Assembly: GCA_943846665.1 (NCBI GenBank)
Contig: OX044358.1
Location: 1,736,001-1,800,000, forward strand
Origin: Arcticimaribacter sp002477625
GTDB lineage: Bacteria > Bacteroidota > Bacteroidia > Flavobacteriales > Flavobacteriaceae
DNA: 64,000 nt
Direction: 5' to 3'
Each line of letters opens with the position of its first letter. Position 1 is the first letter of the stretch. Positions 8,298-17,656 of this stretch are shown one piece after another. A program made the position numbers and the translations under genes. The notes under the pieces were generated by a model. The model was not told the origin of the DNA. It was given only the letters and a program-made list of their open reading frames with translations, and ran no database searches.

Positions 8298-9571
8298 TAG
8301 CCGTATTTTTCTTTCCAACGCTGTTTTAGGAACGATCGTATGGCGTCTTCTTTAGGGTTTTGACCCGGTTCATAAACTTTTGTCTGACTTATTTCCTGAG
8401 GTAGAAATTCTTGTGCAGCAAAATTCAAAGCATAATCGTGCGCATATTGATATCCTTTCCCATAATCTAAATCCTTCATAAGCTTAGTTGCAGCATTTCG
8501 AAGGGGGAGGGGAACCTGTAAGCTTCCGGTGTCTTGCACCATTTGTTGTGCCTTTCCGATGGCCATATAACTGGCATTACTTTTTGGACTAGTTGCCAAG
8601 TAAATCACACATTGGCTTAAAATTATTCGAGCTTCCGGATAACCAATGGCAGCAACAGCTTGAAAGGTGTTGTTTGCTAAAACAAGTGCTGTTGGGTTGG
8701 CATTTCCGATATCTTCCGAAGCTAAAATCAGTAATCTACGGGCAATGAATTTTACATCTTCTCCGCCTTCGATCAAGCGTGCTAACCAATATACAGCCGC
8801 GTTGGGATCACTTCCACGGATCGATTTGATGAAAGCCGAAATGATGTCGTAGTGTTGGTCTCCATCTTTGTCAAAAAGAACCGTTTTGGTTTGTGCTTTT
8901 TGTAATACAATTTCGTCAGTAATATTGATTTCATCGCCTTCCTGACTCATAACGACCAATTCGAGCAGCGATAGCATTTTACGTGCATCACCCCCCGATA
9001 GTTTTAAGAGTGCCTGATCTTCGATCAAGCTTATGTTTTTTTGTTTTAAAAGGTCATCCTCCTCAATGGCTCGATTGAGAAGCAGTTGCAGGTCTTCTGT
9101 TTCTAGAGGTTTTAGGGTGTATATTTGACAGCGAGAAAGTAGGGCTTTAATAACCTCAAAGCTTGGATTCTCTGTTGTTGCTCCGATCAGTGTCACGTAT
9201 CCCTTTTCTACAGCCCCCAAAAGGGAATCTTGTTGTGATTTGCTGAAGCGATGGATTTCATCAATAAAGAGCAAAGGACCTTTTTGCGTAAACAGACCAC
9301 CACTATTTTTTGCCTTTTCAATGATCTCTCGAACTTCTTTAACTCCTGAATTTATGGCTGAAAGGCTGTAGAAGGGACGACCATTAGCTTTTGCCATCAA
9401 TGTAGCTAAAGTTGTTTTTCCCGTTCCTGGAGGTCCCCAGAGTATCAAAGAGGGCAGCTGTCCAGTCTTCAGGATGGGACGTATTGCACCTTGAGGCCCA
9501 ACCAAATGTTGTTGTCCCACATAGTGGTCAATTACTTTCGGACGCATACGTTCGGCCAGAGGAGCTATCAT
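8294..9571 (-). CDS. rarA: Replication-associated recombination protein RarA (MgsA/WRNIP1 family AAA+ ATPase)
   Basis: 425-residue AAA+ ATPase acting at stalled replication forks. Walker A is GPPGTGKTT at residues 46-54 and Walker B LLFIDEIHRF at 100-109; the sensor-1 region GATTENPSFEV and the arginine-finger region LLSRCQIY follow. The C-terminal half is the tetramerisation region of MgsA proteins (GSDPNAAVYWLARLIEGGED). ATG at 9569-9571. It lies 18 bases after rlmB on the same strand, so the two probably share the rlmB promoter. It overlaps trkH by four bases at the stop codons. Confidence 0.94.
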   Translation of the reverse strand: MIAPLAERMRPKVIDHYVGQQHLVGPQGAIRPILKTGQLPSLILWGPPGTGKTTLATLMAKANGRPFYSLSAINSGVKEVREIIEKAKNSGGLFTQKGPLLFIDEIHRFSKSQQDSLLGAVEKGYVTLIGATTENPSFEVIKALLSRCQIYTLKPLETEDLQLLLNRAIEEDDLLKQKNISLIEDQALLKLSGGDARKMLSLLELVVMSQEGDEINITDEIVLQKAQTKTVLFDKDGDQHYDIISAFIKSIRGSDPNAAVYWLARLIEGGEDVKFIARRLLILASEDIGNANPTALVLANNTFQAVAAIGYPEARIILSQCVIYLATSPKSNASYMAIGKAQQMVQDTGSLQVPLPLRNAATKLMKDLDYGKGYQYAHDYALNFAAQEFLPQEISQTKVYEPGQNPKEDAIRSFLKQRWKEKYGY

Positions 9572-9589
9572 AGCACTAATATACTCAAC

Positions 9590-10327
9590 TTAGGAGAATT
9601 TTCGTTGTCGGATAATTTCGTAAAGAACACTTCCGCAAGCAACAGCAACATTCAGTGAAGCAATAACGCCTTCCATAGGGAGTTTTGCTTTTTCGGAAAC
9701 GATATTCAAAATCCCTTTAGAAATTCCTTTTTCTTCCGATCCCATGATCAAGGCAATGGGTTTTTTGAAATCAACGTCATAAATCATTGCTTCTGCTTTT
9801 TCAGAAACAGCGATAGGCTCTACATCATGTGCTTTTAAAAGATAGATCGCATCTTTGAGATGATCTACTTTTGCAATGGGAACTGAAAATAAAGCACCTG
9901 CTGAGGTTTTGATGGTGTCGGAATTGATTCGTGCACTTCCCGTTTGAGGTAAAATGATCCCTGCAACTCCAGTAGCTGATGCACTACGGATGATAGCGCC
10001 TAGGTTGCGGGTGTCGGTAATATTATCGAGTAGAAGGAAAATAGGGGTTTTATCTTCTTTAAGTATTTTTTCGATTAAGAGTTCTAAATCCCAATACGAA
10101 ATAGGTGAAATTGTTGCAACTGCACCCTGATGGTTTTTATTTGAAAAACGATCGAGACGTTCTATGGGTACATAACTGTGTGCTACTTTTTTTTCCCTAA
10201 GTAAATTTTCTAGTTGTTTAAAAAGGGGACTTCTTTGGTCTTTTAGCAAAAAAACTTTTTCAAGATTCTGATTTGCTTCTATACATTCTATGATGGCACG
10301 AACGCCAAAGATTTCTTGTGTATCCAT
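9590..10327 (-). CDS. rlmB: 23S rRNA (guanosine-2'-O-)-methyltransferase RlmB
   Basis: 245-residue SPOUT enzyme that methylates a guanosine ribose in the peptidyl-transferase region of 23S rRNA (G2251 in E. coli numbering). The N-terminal domain starts IFGVRAIIECIE, typical of RlmB. The SPOUT motifs are LDNITDTRNLGAIIRSASAT, ALIMGSEEKGIS and EGVIASLNVAVACGSVLYE. It differs from the other SPOUT gene at 3092 by its RlmB-type N-terminus. First gene of an rlmB-rarA unit, with a promoter box 13 bases upstream. Confidence 0.9.
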   Translation of the reverse strand: MDTQEIFGVRAIIECIEANQNLEKVFLLKDQRSPLFKQLENLLREKKVAHSYVPIERLDRFSNKNHQGAVATISPISYWDLELLIEKILKEDKTPIFLLLDNITDTRNLGAIIRSASATGVAGIILPQTGSARINSDTIKTSAGALFSVPIAKVDHLKDAIYLLKAHDVEPIAVSEKAEAMIYDVDFKKPIALIMGSEEKGISKGILNIVSEKAKLPMEGVIASLNVAVACGSVLYEIIRQRKFS

Positions 10328-10340
10328 TTTTAAATTTTAA

Positions 10341-10348
10341 CAAAGCTA
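10341..10348 (-). promoter_or_regulatory. -7 promoter box of rlmB-rarA (TAGCTTTG)
   Basis: Exact TAnnTTTG match on the minus strand, 13 bases before the rlmB ATG. It lies downstream of the hairpin terminator that closes the susCD operon. No good -33 box is seen. Confidence 0.5.
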
Positions 10349-10410
10349 GGTTTTTTGATTTTAATTGTATTCATTTTTTTATGCTTATATGATCTCATTA
10401 TTGTACATAA

Positions 10411-10442
10411 AAAAACTCCTAGAGTTACCTCTAGGAGTTTTT
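10411..10442 (-). terminator. Rho-independent terminator of the susC-susD-lipoprotein operon
   Basis: Perfect 14-bp inverted repeat (AAAAACTCCTAGAG / CTCTAGGAGTTTTT) with a 4-base loop TTAC, followed on the minus strand by a further run of T. It lies 49 bases after the lipoprotein stop codon. Confidence 0.9.
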
Positions 10443-10491
10443 ATTCTTCACCTAATTTTTTAAAAATTAGGAATACTCAAACTAATATCGT

Positions 10492-11373
10492 TTAGTTCTT
10501 TTGTAGCGTTATGCTTACTGGAGTACTGAAACACCCTATATCCACACACACCTTGTAAGTCGCTTTAAAGTTTCCTGTACAAGAAAAGTAGAATGCAGTT
10601 CCAGTTGTCGACAGGTAGTTACCGGCATAACCAGCAAAACTTGCACCTACTTTAGAACCATCAACCACTGCAATAGCAGTACTTGGGTCTACGGTCACAG
10701 TTAAGTCAAATCCTGGAACCAATAGATCTTGGAATACAATGGTATTTGGATCAGTTCCTGCAACAGCAGTTATTACTCCTGGCTCAACAAAATCTGTCAG
10801 GTATTGCCCATAAGCACCGTTACCTCCCCAATTTCCTAATGTTGCGGTGTATTCACCAACAGCATCTGCTACAACAAATTCACAGAAGAAAGGAGACTGT
10901 AATTCATAACCAAGTAAAAGACCAGGTCCTTGAGCATCTCCGTTTACATCATCTGCTGTAAATGTTCTACCGTCAGTCGTTAAAGCTACCCCTGTATATT
11001 TCACCGTATCTCCTGGTGCTACTTCTGAAACTGTTAATCCAAGAGTACTAAGAATGAAACTACCAGTGTATGAAAGGTTATAAGGAAAAGTAGTAATCGT
11101 CTCAAGTACACCTACAGGTGTTTTTGTTCCGTCTGCTTTTTCTACATAAGCACTTATTGTGAAACTTTCTACGTTTCCTCCGGTATCATCGATTACTCCT
11201 GCAAAGGCAGAGGTGTCAAGATTTGCAAAATCAATAACTTTTGATTCTGGTACAAATGTTACACTAGCGCCTGCTGGAGGTATAGGTAATACTTTACTAT
11301 CATCCGTACATGCAGCGGTACTTACCAACAGTAAAGACAATATTGAAATTTTAAATATGTTTTTCATTTTCAT
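10492..11373 (-). CDS. Lipoprotein of unknown function, third gene of the susCD operon
   Basis: 293 residues with a lipoprotein signal (LLLVSTAAC, Cys22), so it should be anchored in the membrane, probably the outer membrane or cell surface. I do not recognise a named domain. The interior is rich in Gly, Thr, Val and Asp and looks beta-sheet. A segment near the middle (GLTVSEVAPGDTVKYTGV then TTDGRTFTADD) closely parallels the broken lipoprotein at 18279-19164 (GLDASQIDGGDLFIVRYDL then LTDGRSFSTED), so the two are paralogues. It follows susD by 8 bases. Being third in a SusCD operon suggests a SusE/F-like surface ligand-binding accessory, but this is inference from position. Four cysteines in the last third may form disulfides. 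Confidence 0.75.
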   Translation of the reverse strand: MKMKNIFKISILSLLLVSTAACTDDSKVLPIPPAGASVTFVPESKVIDFANLDTSAFAGVIDDTGGNVESFTISAYVEKADGTKTPVGVLETITTFPYNLSYTGSFILSTLGLTVSEVAPGDTVKYTGVALTTDGRTFTADDVNGDAQGPGLLLGYELQSPFFCEFVVADAVGEYTATLGNWGGNGAYGQYLTDFVEPGVITAVAGTDPNTIVFQDLLVPGFDLTVTVDPSTAIAVVDGSKVGASFAGYAGNYLSTTGTAFYFSCTGNFKATYKVCVDIGCFSTPVSITLQKN

Positions 11374-11381
11374 AATATTTT

Positions 11382-13076
11382 TTAGTTAACAGTTGGTCCA
11401 CCTACAGCCCAAAATACACTCTCATAATGGGTAGCCTTTTGTTCAACGTTTGAATTGTTGTTCACCTCGTTTCTTGGGTAATAGAATGAATTGATATATT
11501 CACCAGGAATAGGGTTTAATGTCTGTTGAAGGTTAGCAGGTTTCCCTGTTCTTCTGTACGTGTTATAAGCCTCAACACCATTACCAAAGAGAGCAATAAA
11601 GTATTCTCTAACAATGAGATCCATTTTATCAGTACTTGTAGCCCATAATGAAGCAGCATTAGATGCTCCACAAACATGTTCAACGTATGTCTCAATATCT
11701 GAAGTAAAGTCTGGTGCATCAGCTGCAGCAGCAGGGTTTCCAGAATCAGAAGCAAAGTTGATTACTTTGTCTAGTGATAGTCGAATACCAGCTTCAAGTG
11801 TTGCACGAGCATCTATACCTTGTTGTGTTTGCCACTCAGCAATCATGAAATGTGTGTATGAGGATAAGAATATTGGTGAAATACCAGCTCCTGCTAAACC
11901 ATCACTTCTACCAGTCACTGAAGTAGCAGATCCATCATCAAATTTCCCACCAACTGGGTATAAACCGAATGAAGTTCTAAGACCTCCATCTGGTGGAATA
12001 CCATCATTATCTCCGTGATCTCTACCCCAATATCCAATACTACTTACATTTGAATTAAGGTATCCGATATAACAGAATACATCTGTCGGTGCATAATGAC
12101 TAGGACGATCTTCACTACTACATGGCATCTCATTTTCATCTCCAGAAGAAGCATCATCAGATTGTCTGTAAAAATAGTAAAGGGCTCTAGGATCAACAAC
12201 TGTTTTACCTGTTACTTCAGCCATATATGAGTTTGACATATAGTCAGCTACATCTGCTGCTGCATTATAGTTGTCAGCAAAAACTGGATGACGGCTATCA
12301 GGGTTAGATTGTGTTGTTGAGTATTTAAATTGGAAATCATCCGCTTTAGTTGTAATCAGATTACCAGCAGAAATTAAACTATTAATTGCAGCTGCATCCG
12401 AAGGATCAGCAACTAATTTTCTTTGAATTCTTAGTTTTAATTCAAGAGTATTAGCAAATTTAATCCATTTTGAACGATCACCTCCGTAGAAAAAGTCTTT
12501 ACTAGGTGACTTTGGAGCAGGAGATACAGATAAGTCGTTTCTAGCTTCCTGAATAAGTGCTAAAATCTCTTCATATACAATAGCTCCACCAACTAAACTT
12601 GGCTCAAGTTCAGCTGTACCCTGTGCAGCATTAGAAAACGGTACGTCTCCCAAGAAATCTACTAGAGTAAGACCAACATATGATTTTAACAATTTTGCAA
12701 TCCCTGAGTGTGTACTCCATCCCAAAGCATCCGTAAGAGGTAACATCGTTTCAATGTCAGCAAAAATTGTAGCATAAGCTGTACTCCACGGAGTATTTAG
12801 TTGAGTTGAGTTGTATGCATTTCTGTATAATGGCCCAAACATGTGAAGGATACGAGTTACTTCCATCCCTTCCTCAGTTACAGACTCAAAGAAGTCTCCT
12901 GTGCTGATTTGAATGCTGCTCAGAAATAAATCTGGATCAGCAGACGCGCTCGTTAATGAATTGGGTGTGTCTACCAATTCTAGTTCAAATGTTTCACATG
13001 CAATTAATGTTAACATTAATAGGCAAGAAGAAACTATTTTGAACGATGTTTTTTTCAAATTAAATATTTTTTTCAT
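11382..13076 (-). CDS. SusD/RagB-like outer-membrane nutrient-binding lipoprotein
   Basis: 564-residue surface lipoprotein that forms the lid of a SusC-type transporter and captures its substrate. Signal peptide with lipobox LTLIAC, Cys27. The C-terminal part carries the SusD signature region REYFIALFGNGVEAYNTYRR and ends with YINSFYYPRNEVNNNSN, as in SusD-like family 2 proteins. It follows susC by 11 bases and precedes the lipoprotein gene by 8, so all three are one operon. No glycoside hydrolase, sulfatase, peptidase or regulator sits nearby, so the ligand (glycan, peptide or other) cannot be inferred. Confidence 0.92.
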   Translation of the reverse strand: MKKIFNLKKTSFKIVSSCLLMLTLIACETFELELVDTPNSLTSASADPDLFLSSIQISTGDFFESVTEEGMEVTRILHMFGPLYRNAYNSTQLNTPWSTAYATIFADIETMLPLTDALGWSTHSGIAKLLKSYVGLTLVDFLGDVPFSNAAQGTAELEPSLVGGAIVYEEILALIQEARNDLSVSPAPKSPSKDFFYGGDRSKWIKFANTLELKLRIQRKLVADPSDAAAINSLISAGNLITTKADDFQFKYSTTQSNPDSRHPVFADNYNAAADVADYMSNSYMAEVTGKTVVDPRALYYFYRQSDDASSGDENEMPCSSEDRPSHYAPTDVFCYIGYLNSNVSSIGYWGRDHGDNDGIPPDGGLRTSFGLYPVGGKFDDGSATSVTGRSDGLAGAGISPIFLSSYTHFMIAEWQTQQGIDARATLEAGIRLSLDKVINFASDSGNPAAAADAPDFTSDIETYVEHVCGASNAASLWATSTDKMDLIVREYFIALFGNGVEAYNTYRRTGKPANLQQTLNPIPGEYINSFYYPRNEVNNNSNVEQKATHYESVFWAVGGPTVN

Positions 13077-13087
13077 TTGTTCTTTTT

Positions 13088-16000
13088 TTAAAATGTTGCT
13101 TTAACAGTGATACCGACTCTTCTAGCAGATGGTCCAGTGATGAAACCAATTCCCTGTGCATTACCTACACCAGTACTCATCATATTGGTATCAAAGTTTA
13201 CTACTTCCGGCATATTTACAGCTCTGTAGAAAAGATTCGATCCTGTAAGACGAATATTGAGAGACCCAATTGCTGTTTTTTCTAGGAATGATTTAGGTAC
13301 GTTGTAGTTTAAGTTTACTTCACTTAAACGGATCGTTGTACCATCAAAAATCTGGATTTCACCAGGCCCAAAACTAAAGACATCAAATCCATAGTTGATA
13401 GCCGTTATTTGAGTTGTATTAACAGCTCCATCTGATTCGTTTACTCCATCTAAAACGTAAACACCTTCTCTGTTTGTACCCGGGTTAAGTACCCCACGTC
13501 CTACTAGAGTTGCTGCTGTTTGTGAAAATAAATCCCCACCATGACGATATTGTAATGTAAACCCTAAAGAGAAGTCTTTGTAAGAAAATGTGTTTGAAAG
13601 ATTACTTACCCAGTCTGGATTAGGATCACCAACAATTGATTGCTCAGTTGATTCTACATAGAATCCATCAGCATCAATCAACGCTTCTCCACTCGCATTT
13701 CTTTCTATGGTTGTAGATTTAATAACTCCTAATGGTTGACCAACAATCGCAAAATTCTGAGGTCTACCACCGATTATACTTGTGTAAGTGAATTCTGTTG
13801 TTGAACCTTGAAGTTCTTCAACAAGACTTTCATCTGCATAGAAGTTACCATCTATTTGCCATTTGAAATCAGCAGTTTTTATCGGTCTGTAGTTGAAATC
13901 TAATTCAACACCTTGTACCGATACTTTACCCGCATTAATTGTCATATTGGTATACCCACTTGCAGCCGGTAACGTTCTTGACGTAATTAAGTTTTGCGTA
14001 TTTCTATCAAATAAAGATATGTTCAAACCAAGCTTGTTGTTGAGTAATCTCATATCAAGTCCAATCTCAAATTCTGAAACTTTTTCAGGTTTTAGCTCTG
14101 AGTTTCCAAGTGTGTTACTAACAAAGTTAGATGGAATAACATTTCCACCTCTGTCTAAGAAAGCTCTACTGCTTAATCCAAGTGTCGAACGTGTTCTATA
14201 GGTGCTTCCAAATCCAGCAGAATTACCATACCCAATTCTAAATTTAGCATAGCTCAATAAATCACTTTTGATTTGTGGAAAAGCATCAGTAGCAACAAAG
14301 GCTATACTTCCTCCTGGATAGAATAAGGAATTGTTTTCTTTTTCTAAGTTTGAAGCCTGATCGTTTCTTCCTTGTAAATTAAGGAATAAGTAATTGTTGT
14401 AATCAAATGTGAAATCAGCAAAAACTCCGTAAATATTTTGTTCGGAATCAAAACTTGAACCCGCCTGATTCACAAAGTTGAAGTGTTTCATTACACCAAA
14501 CGCTAATTGTTGTGTACTATTTACTTGATTCTGGGAATAAACGTTTCTTCTTCCTGTAGCTCCTATGATTCCCTGAAAACCAATTTTATCATTTATTGCT
14601 TTGGAATAGCTAAGTTTTACATTGTGATCATATACTTGATTAACTACATCAATTGTTTGGTATGATCCAGTAACATCACCGTCAACACCACCTTTGTTTT
14701 GACCGTTAGTATTTTGTTCTGTATAAACATCAAATCCGTAAACATAGCTTACGTTCAAATCATCAATGATTTCATATGATAAATTTACGTTACCATAAAC
14801 ACGATTAACAAATTGGCTAACCTTTGAGTTGTCAACAGTCCATCGTGGATTTTGAATATCATTTCCTGAACGATAGTAGATACTTCTACCATCACTGGTT
14901 TGGTAAGGCAAGTTCATAAGGTCAACACTCTTAGGTGTAAACATTACGTGTCCAAATATAGAAGCTCCAGAACCAGATACACCACTACCTGTACCCGCAG
15001 ATACTGGAGGTGTTTTGTAATTGGTTTGTGCGAAGTTCATTGTTCCACCGAAGGTTATACCATTTTCTAACTTTTCAGAACCACCAATACTAATATTAGT
15101 TCGTCCTAATTTGTTACCTGGTGTAAATCCTTCATCAGAAGTTCTACCAAAAGAAAGGTTCATGAAACCACTTTCAGTTGTTTTCTTCATATTTACTGAA
15201 GTCGTATGTACAATTCCAGTTCTAAAGAAGTTTTTAACACTATCGTAGTTTTTGTATGCATAATTTTGATTTGCTAGAGCAGCAATATCTGGATCAGATA
15301 CTAACGATGCGTCATTAATTTTAGATATTGGGTGTTGAACATAAACTGTGTTACCCAATGTTTCTCTGTAAAATGCTCCAAATTGAGATGGCTGACTGAT
15401 TCTTGCATCAAAGTTTGGTCCACCATTTGAATAATAGAATCCAAATTCTTGATGAAAACCTCCACCATATTCAGTTTGGTAATCTGGTAAGTTTGGAGTA
15501 CTCTGAAAGTAGGATTGCGAAACAGTTGTTTCAAAACCTTTAGCAGAGATTTTTCTAGAACCACTTTTTGTGGTCACTAAAATTACACCATTTCTACCTT
15601 GTTGTCCGTAAAGAGTTGTTGCACTTAGTCCTTTCAGAACGTTGATCGACTCGATAGAGTTTGGATCTAGATCAAGAAATCTACTAGAAGCTGTATTTCC
15701 ATCGAAAAATGCTTCCTGTGAATTCGTTGAGCTATCAAATGGAACACCATCTACAATGAATAAAGGTTGGTTAGAACCAGTAATTGAGGTGTAACCTCTA
15801 ATCACTATGTTTGTACCTGAACCCGATATACCAGTTGAATTGGTAATGTTTACCCCAGCAACTTGACCTTGAAGAACTCTTCCGATATCTCCTTCAGTTT
15901 TTTGCTCAAGATTGTCTCCTGTTACCGTTTTTACGGAATATCCAATAGATCGAGACTCTCTTTTAACTCCAAGAGCGGTAATAACTACTTCTTCAAGTTG

Positions 16001-16288
16001 ATTATCTTCTTCTAACGAAACGTTTAAAGAATCCGACTCGCCAATTGTAGATTCAAAAGTTTGATATCCAATAAAGCTAATCTCAAGAACTGATCCCTCT
16101 GCAACTTCTATTGAGTAGTTACCATCAAAATCAGTACTAACTCCATTGTTAGTCCCTTGTTCTACAACAGATGCACCTGGCAGTGGTACACCACTGGCAT
16201 CCAGCACCACACCTGTTACTGTTTTTTGTGCCATGGCTGTGAATGCAAAGAGCATCATAGCAGACGACAATAGTAATAGTTTTTTCAT
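13088..16288 (-). CDS. SusC/RagA-type TonB-linked outer-membrane transporter
   Basis: 1,066-residue TonB-dependent transporter. Signal peptide MKKLLLLSSAMMLFAFTAMA, then a carboxypeptidase-regulatory-like domain (TVTGVVLDASGVPLPGASVV, residues about 22-100), a SusC-specific plug (GRVLQGQVAGVNITNSTG, then PLFIVDGVPFD) and a long barrel ending RRVGITVKATF. The ATG at 16286-16288 is chosen because it starts the signal peptide; an in-frame upstream ATG at 16351 would place 21 extra residues before it and is unlikely. First gene of the susC-susD-lipoprotein operon. A near-miss promoter box lies at 16372-16380 (one base too many for TAnnTTTG). Confidence 0.94.
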   Translation of the reverse strand: MKKLLLLSSAMMLFAFTAMAQKTVTGVVLDASGVPLPGASVVEQGTNNGVSTDFDGNYSIEVAEGSVLEISFIGYQTFESTIGESDSLNVSLEEDNQLEEVVITALGVKRESRSIGYSVKTVTGDNLEQKTEGDIGRVLQGQVAGVNITNSTGISGSGTNIVIRGYTSITGSNQPLFIVDGVPFDSSTNSQEAFFDGNTASSRFLDLDPNSIESINVLKGLSATTLYGQQGRNGVILVTTKSGSRKISAKGFETTVSQSYFQSTPNLPDYQTEYGGGFHQEFGFYYSNGGPNFDARISQPSQFGAFYRETLGNTVYVQHPISKINDASLVSDPDIAALANQNYAYKNYDSVKNFFRTGIVHTTSVNMKKTTESGFMNLSFGRTSDEGFTPGNKLGRTNISIGGSEKLENGITFGGTMNFAQTNYKTPPVSAGTGSGVSGSGASIFGHVMFTPKSVDLMNLPYQTSDGRSIYYRSGNDIQNPRWTVDNSKVSQFVNRVYGNVNLSYEIIDDLNVSYVYGFDVYTEQNTNGQNKGGVDGDVTGSYQTIDVVNQVYDHNVKLSYSKAINDKIGFQGIIGATGRRNVYSQNQVNSTQQLAFGVMKHFNFVNQAGSSFDSEQNIYGVFADFTFDYNNYLFLNLQGRNDQASNLEKENNSLFYPGGSIAFVATDAFPQIKSDLLSYAKFRIGYGNSAGFGSTYRTRSTLGLSSRAFLDRGGNVIPSNFVSNTLGNSELKPEKVSEFEIGLDMRLLNNKLGLNISLFDRNTQNLITSRTLPAASGYTNMTINAGKVSVQGVELDFNYRPIKTADFKWQIDGNFYADESLVEELQGSTTEFTYTSIIGGRPQNFAIVGQPLGVIKSTTIERNASGEALIDADGFYVESTEQSIVGDPNPDWVSNLSNTFSYKDFSLGFTLQYRHGGDLFSQTAATLVGRGVLNPGTNREGVYVLDGVNESDGAVNTTQITAINYGFDVFSFGPGEIQIFDGTTIRLSEVNLNYNVPKSFLEKTAIGSLNIRLTGSNLFYRAVNMPEVVNFDTNMMSTGVGNAQGIGFITGPSARRVGITVKATF

Positions 16289-16684
16289 ATGAATAAATAT
16301 AGTTAATAATAAAATCTCTACGAAAATAGAACTTTTATGGAATATTAACATAATTTTAAGTATTTATTTGTCAAAAATTAGTTTTGTGGACTGAAATTGA
16401 CACGACTATTGATGATATCTTATTTTTTCTTACTTATATCACTTTTGTTTCACAATCATAAAAACAGTGCTGTATTTTTAAAAATAGTTGCTTTCTTTTT
16501 GTTAAGAGTTTGTTTTTTTAAGTAATAATTTCAACAACTTCAAAACCTTCACCCTTGTTCAAATTTAAATCTTCTTAATTTGAAACGGTAAAAATAATAA
16601 TCAACTAAGTTGTATTTTTTTTGGCACAAAAAATTACGGGAATCATTCTTCCTTTATCTTTGATGAATTATTAGGAAACCGATT
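16289..16684. other. Intergenic region between divergent susC and pabB
   Basis: About 400 bases, very AT-rich, without a plausible gene. It should carry the promoters of both flanking units. The pabB side has an exact TAnnTTTG box. On the susC side I find no exact match, only a variant with one extra base. No clear operator palindrome or RNA structure was found by eye. Confidence 0.7.
16655..16662 (+). promoter_or_regulatory. -7 promoter box of pabB-pabC (TATCTTTG)
   Basis: Exact TAnnTTTG match 22 bases before the pabB ATG. The nearest upstream TTTG is too far away to act as a -33 element. Confidence 0.45.
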
Positions 16685-17656
16685 ATGTCATCAACACCCT
16701 TTATTGAAAAAGTAAACCAACTTGCTGTAGCGGGAACCCCTTTCTTTTTTATGATCGATTTTGAAAAAAAAAAGCCCCTTGTATATGCTCTCGATGAAGC
16801 TACAGAAGAAAACATTCTGTTTGATGTTCGTGGGTTTCGTAATTATAGTTTGCCAAAACAAAAATCGAGGGCACACCCAATAGTACCCATGCAGCGTCCG
16901 GTAGACAGCTACGCAGCTGCTTTTGATCAGGTCAAGGAACACCTCAATCGAGGTGATAGCTATTTGGTGAATCTCACTTTTCCAACACCAGTTTCCTACG
17001 ATGGGAATCTGAAGGACCTCTTCTACAATGCTCAAAGCCCATACAAACTGTACTTCAAGGATCAGTTTGTGAGTTACTCCCCCGAATGTTTTGTAAAAAT
17101 TAACGGGGATAGCATTTATTCATACCCCATGAAAGGCACAATCTCAACGGCGATCCCAAATGCGGAACAACGGCTCTTGGGTAATCCCAAAGAAATTGCT
17201 GAGCACGCCACTATTGTTGACCTTATTCGGAATGATTTATCGGTCTATGCCCAAGAGGTACGAGTCAACCGTTATCGTTATGTAGAGCAGATTAAAGTGC
17301 AAGACGATAGTTTACTTCAAGTAAGCTCTGAAATTGAAGGTATATTAAAGAGTGGTTGGAAGAAAAAGCTAGGGCAGCTTCTCTGGGACATACTTCCAGC
17401 TGGATCCATTTCTGGTGCGCCCAAAACCAAGACCTTAGCAATAATTCGATCCGTTGAAGCAGATCCTCGTGGATATTATACCGGAGTTTATGGCTACTTT
17501 GATGGTCAAAACTTGGATAGTGCAGTGGCCATTCGCTTTTTAGAAAGAAAAGGGCAGAACTTTTTCTATAGAAGTGGTGGAGGGGTTACCTCCCAGAGTG
17601 ATTGTAAAAAGGAATACCAAGAACTTTTAGATAAGATATATGTACCCACTCTTTGA
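16685..17656 (+). CDS. pabB: Aminodeoxychorismate synthase component I
   Basis: 323-residue chorismate-binding enzyme that aminates chorismate to 4-amino-4-deoxychorismate in p-aminobenzoate and folate synthesis. The PMKGT segment near residue 145 holds the lysine that marks PabB rather than anthranilate synthase. DLIRNDLS and PAGSISGAPKTKT near residue 240 are the chorismate-binding core. The protein is short because it lacks much of the N-terminal extension of enterobacterial PabB, which I believe is usual in flavobacteria. Overlaps pabC by 17 bases, so the genes are coupled. The glutamine amidotransferase partner is not in the window. Confidence 0.88.
   Translation: MSSTPFIEKVNQLAVAGTPFFFMIDFEKKKPLVYALDEATEENILFDVRGFRNYSLPKQKSRAHPIVPMQRPVDSYAAAFDQVKEHLNRGDSYLVNLTFPTPVSYDGNLKDLFYNAQSPYKLYFKDQFVSYSPECFVKINGDSIYSYPMKGTISTAIPNAEQRLLGNPKEIAEHATIVDLIRNDLSVYAQEVRVNRYRYVEQIKVQDDSLLQVSSEIEGILKSGWKKKLGQLLWDILPAGSISGAPKTKTLAIIRSVEADPRGYYTGVYGYFDGQNLDSAVAIRFLERKGQNFFYRSGGGVTSQSDCKKEYQELLDKIYVPTL

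Noticed and set aside
16289..16351. 21-codon N-terminal extension of SusC from the upstream ATG
   Set aside because: It would place a second hydrophobic segment before a perfect signal peptide that starts at 16288.
16372..16380. susC promoter box TAATTTTTG on the minus strand
   Set aside because: It has one base too many between TA and TTTG and no good -33 element; too weak to list.
16691..17035. 114-codon frame antisense to pabB
   Set aside because: Fully inside pabB on the opposite strand, no recognisable protein and a Phe/Trp-rich composition typical of antisense frames.
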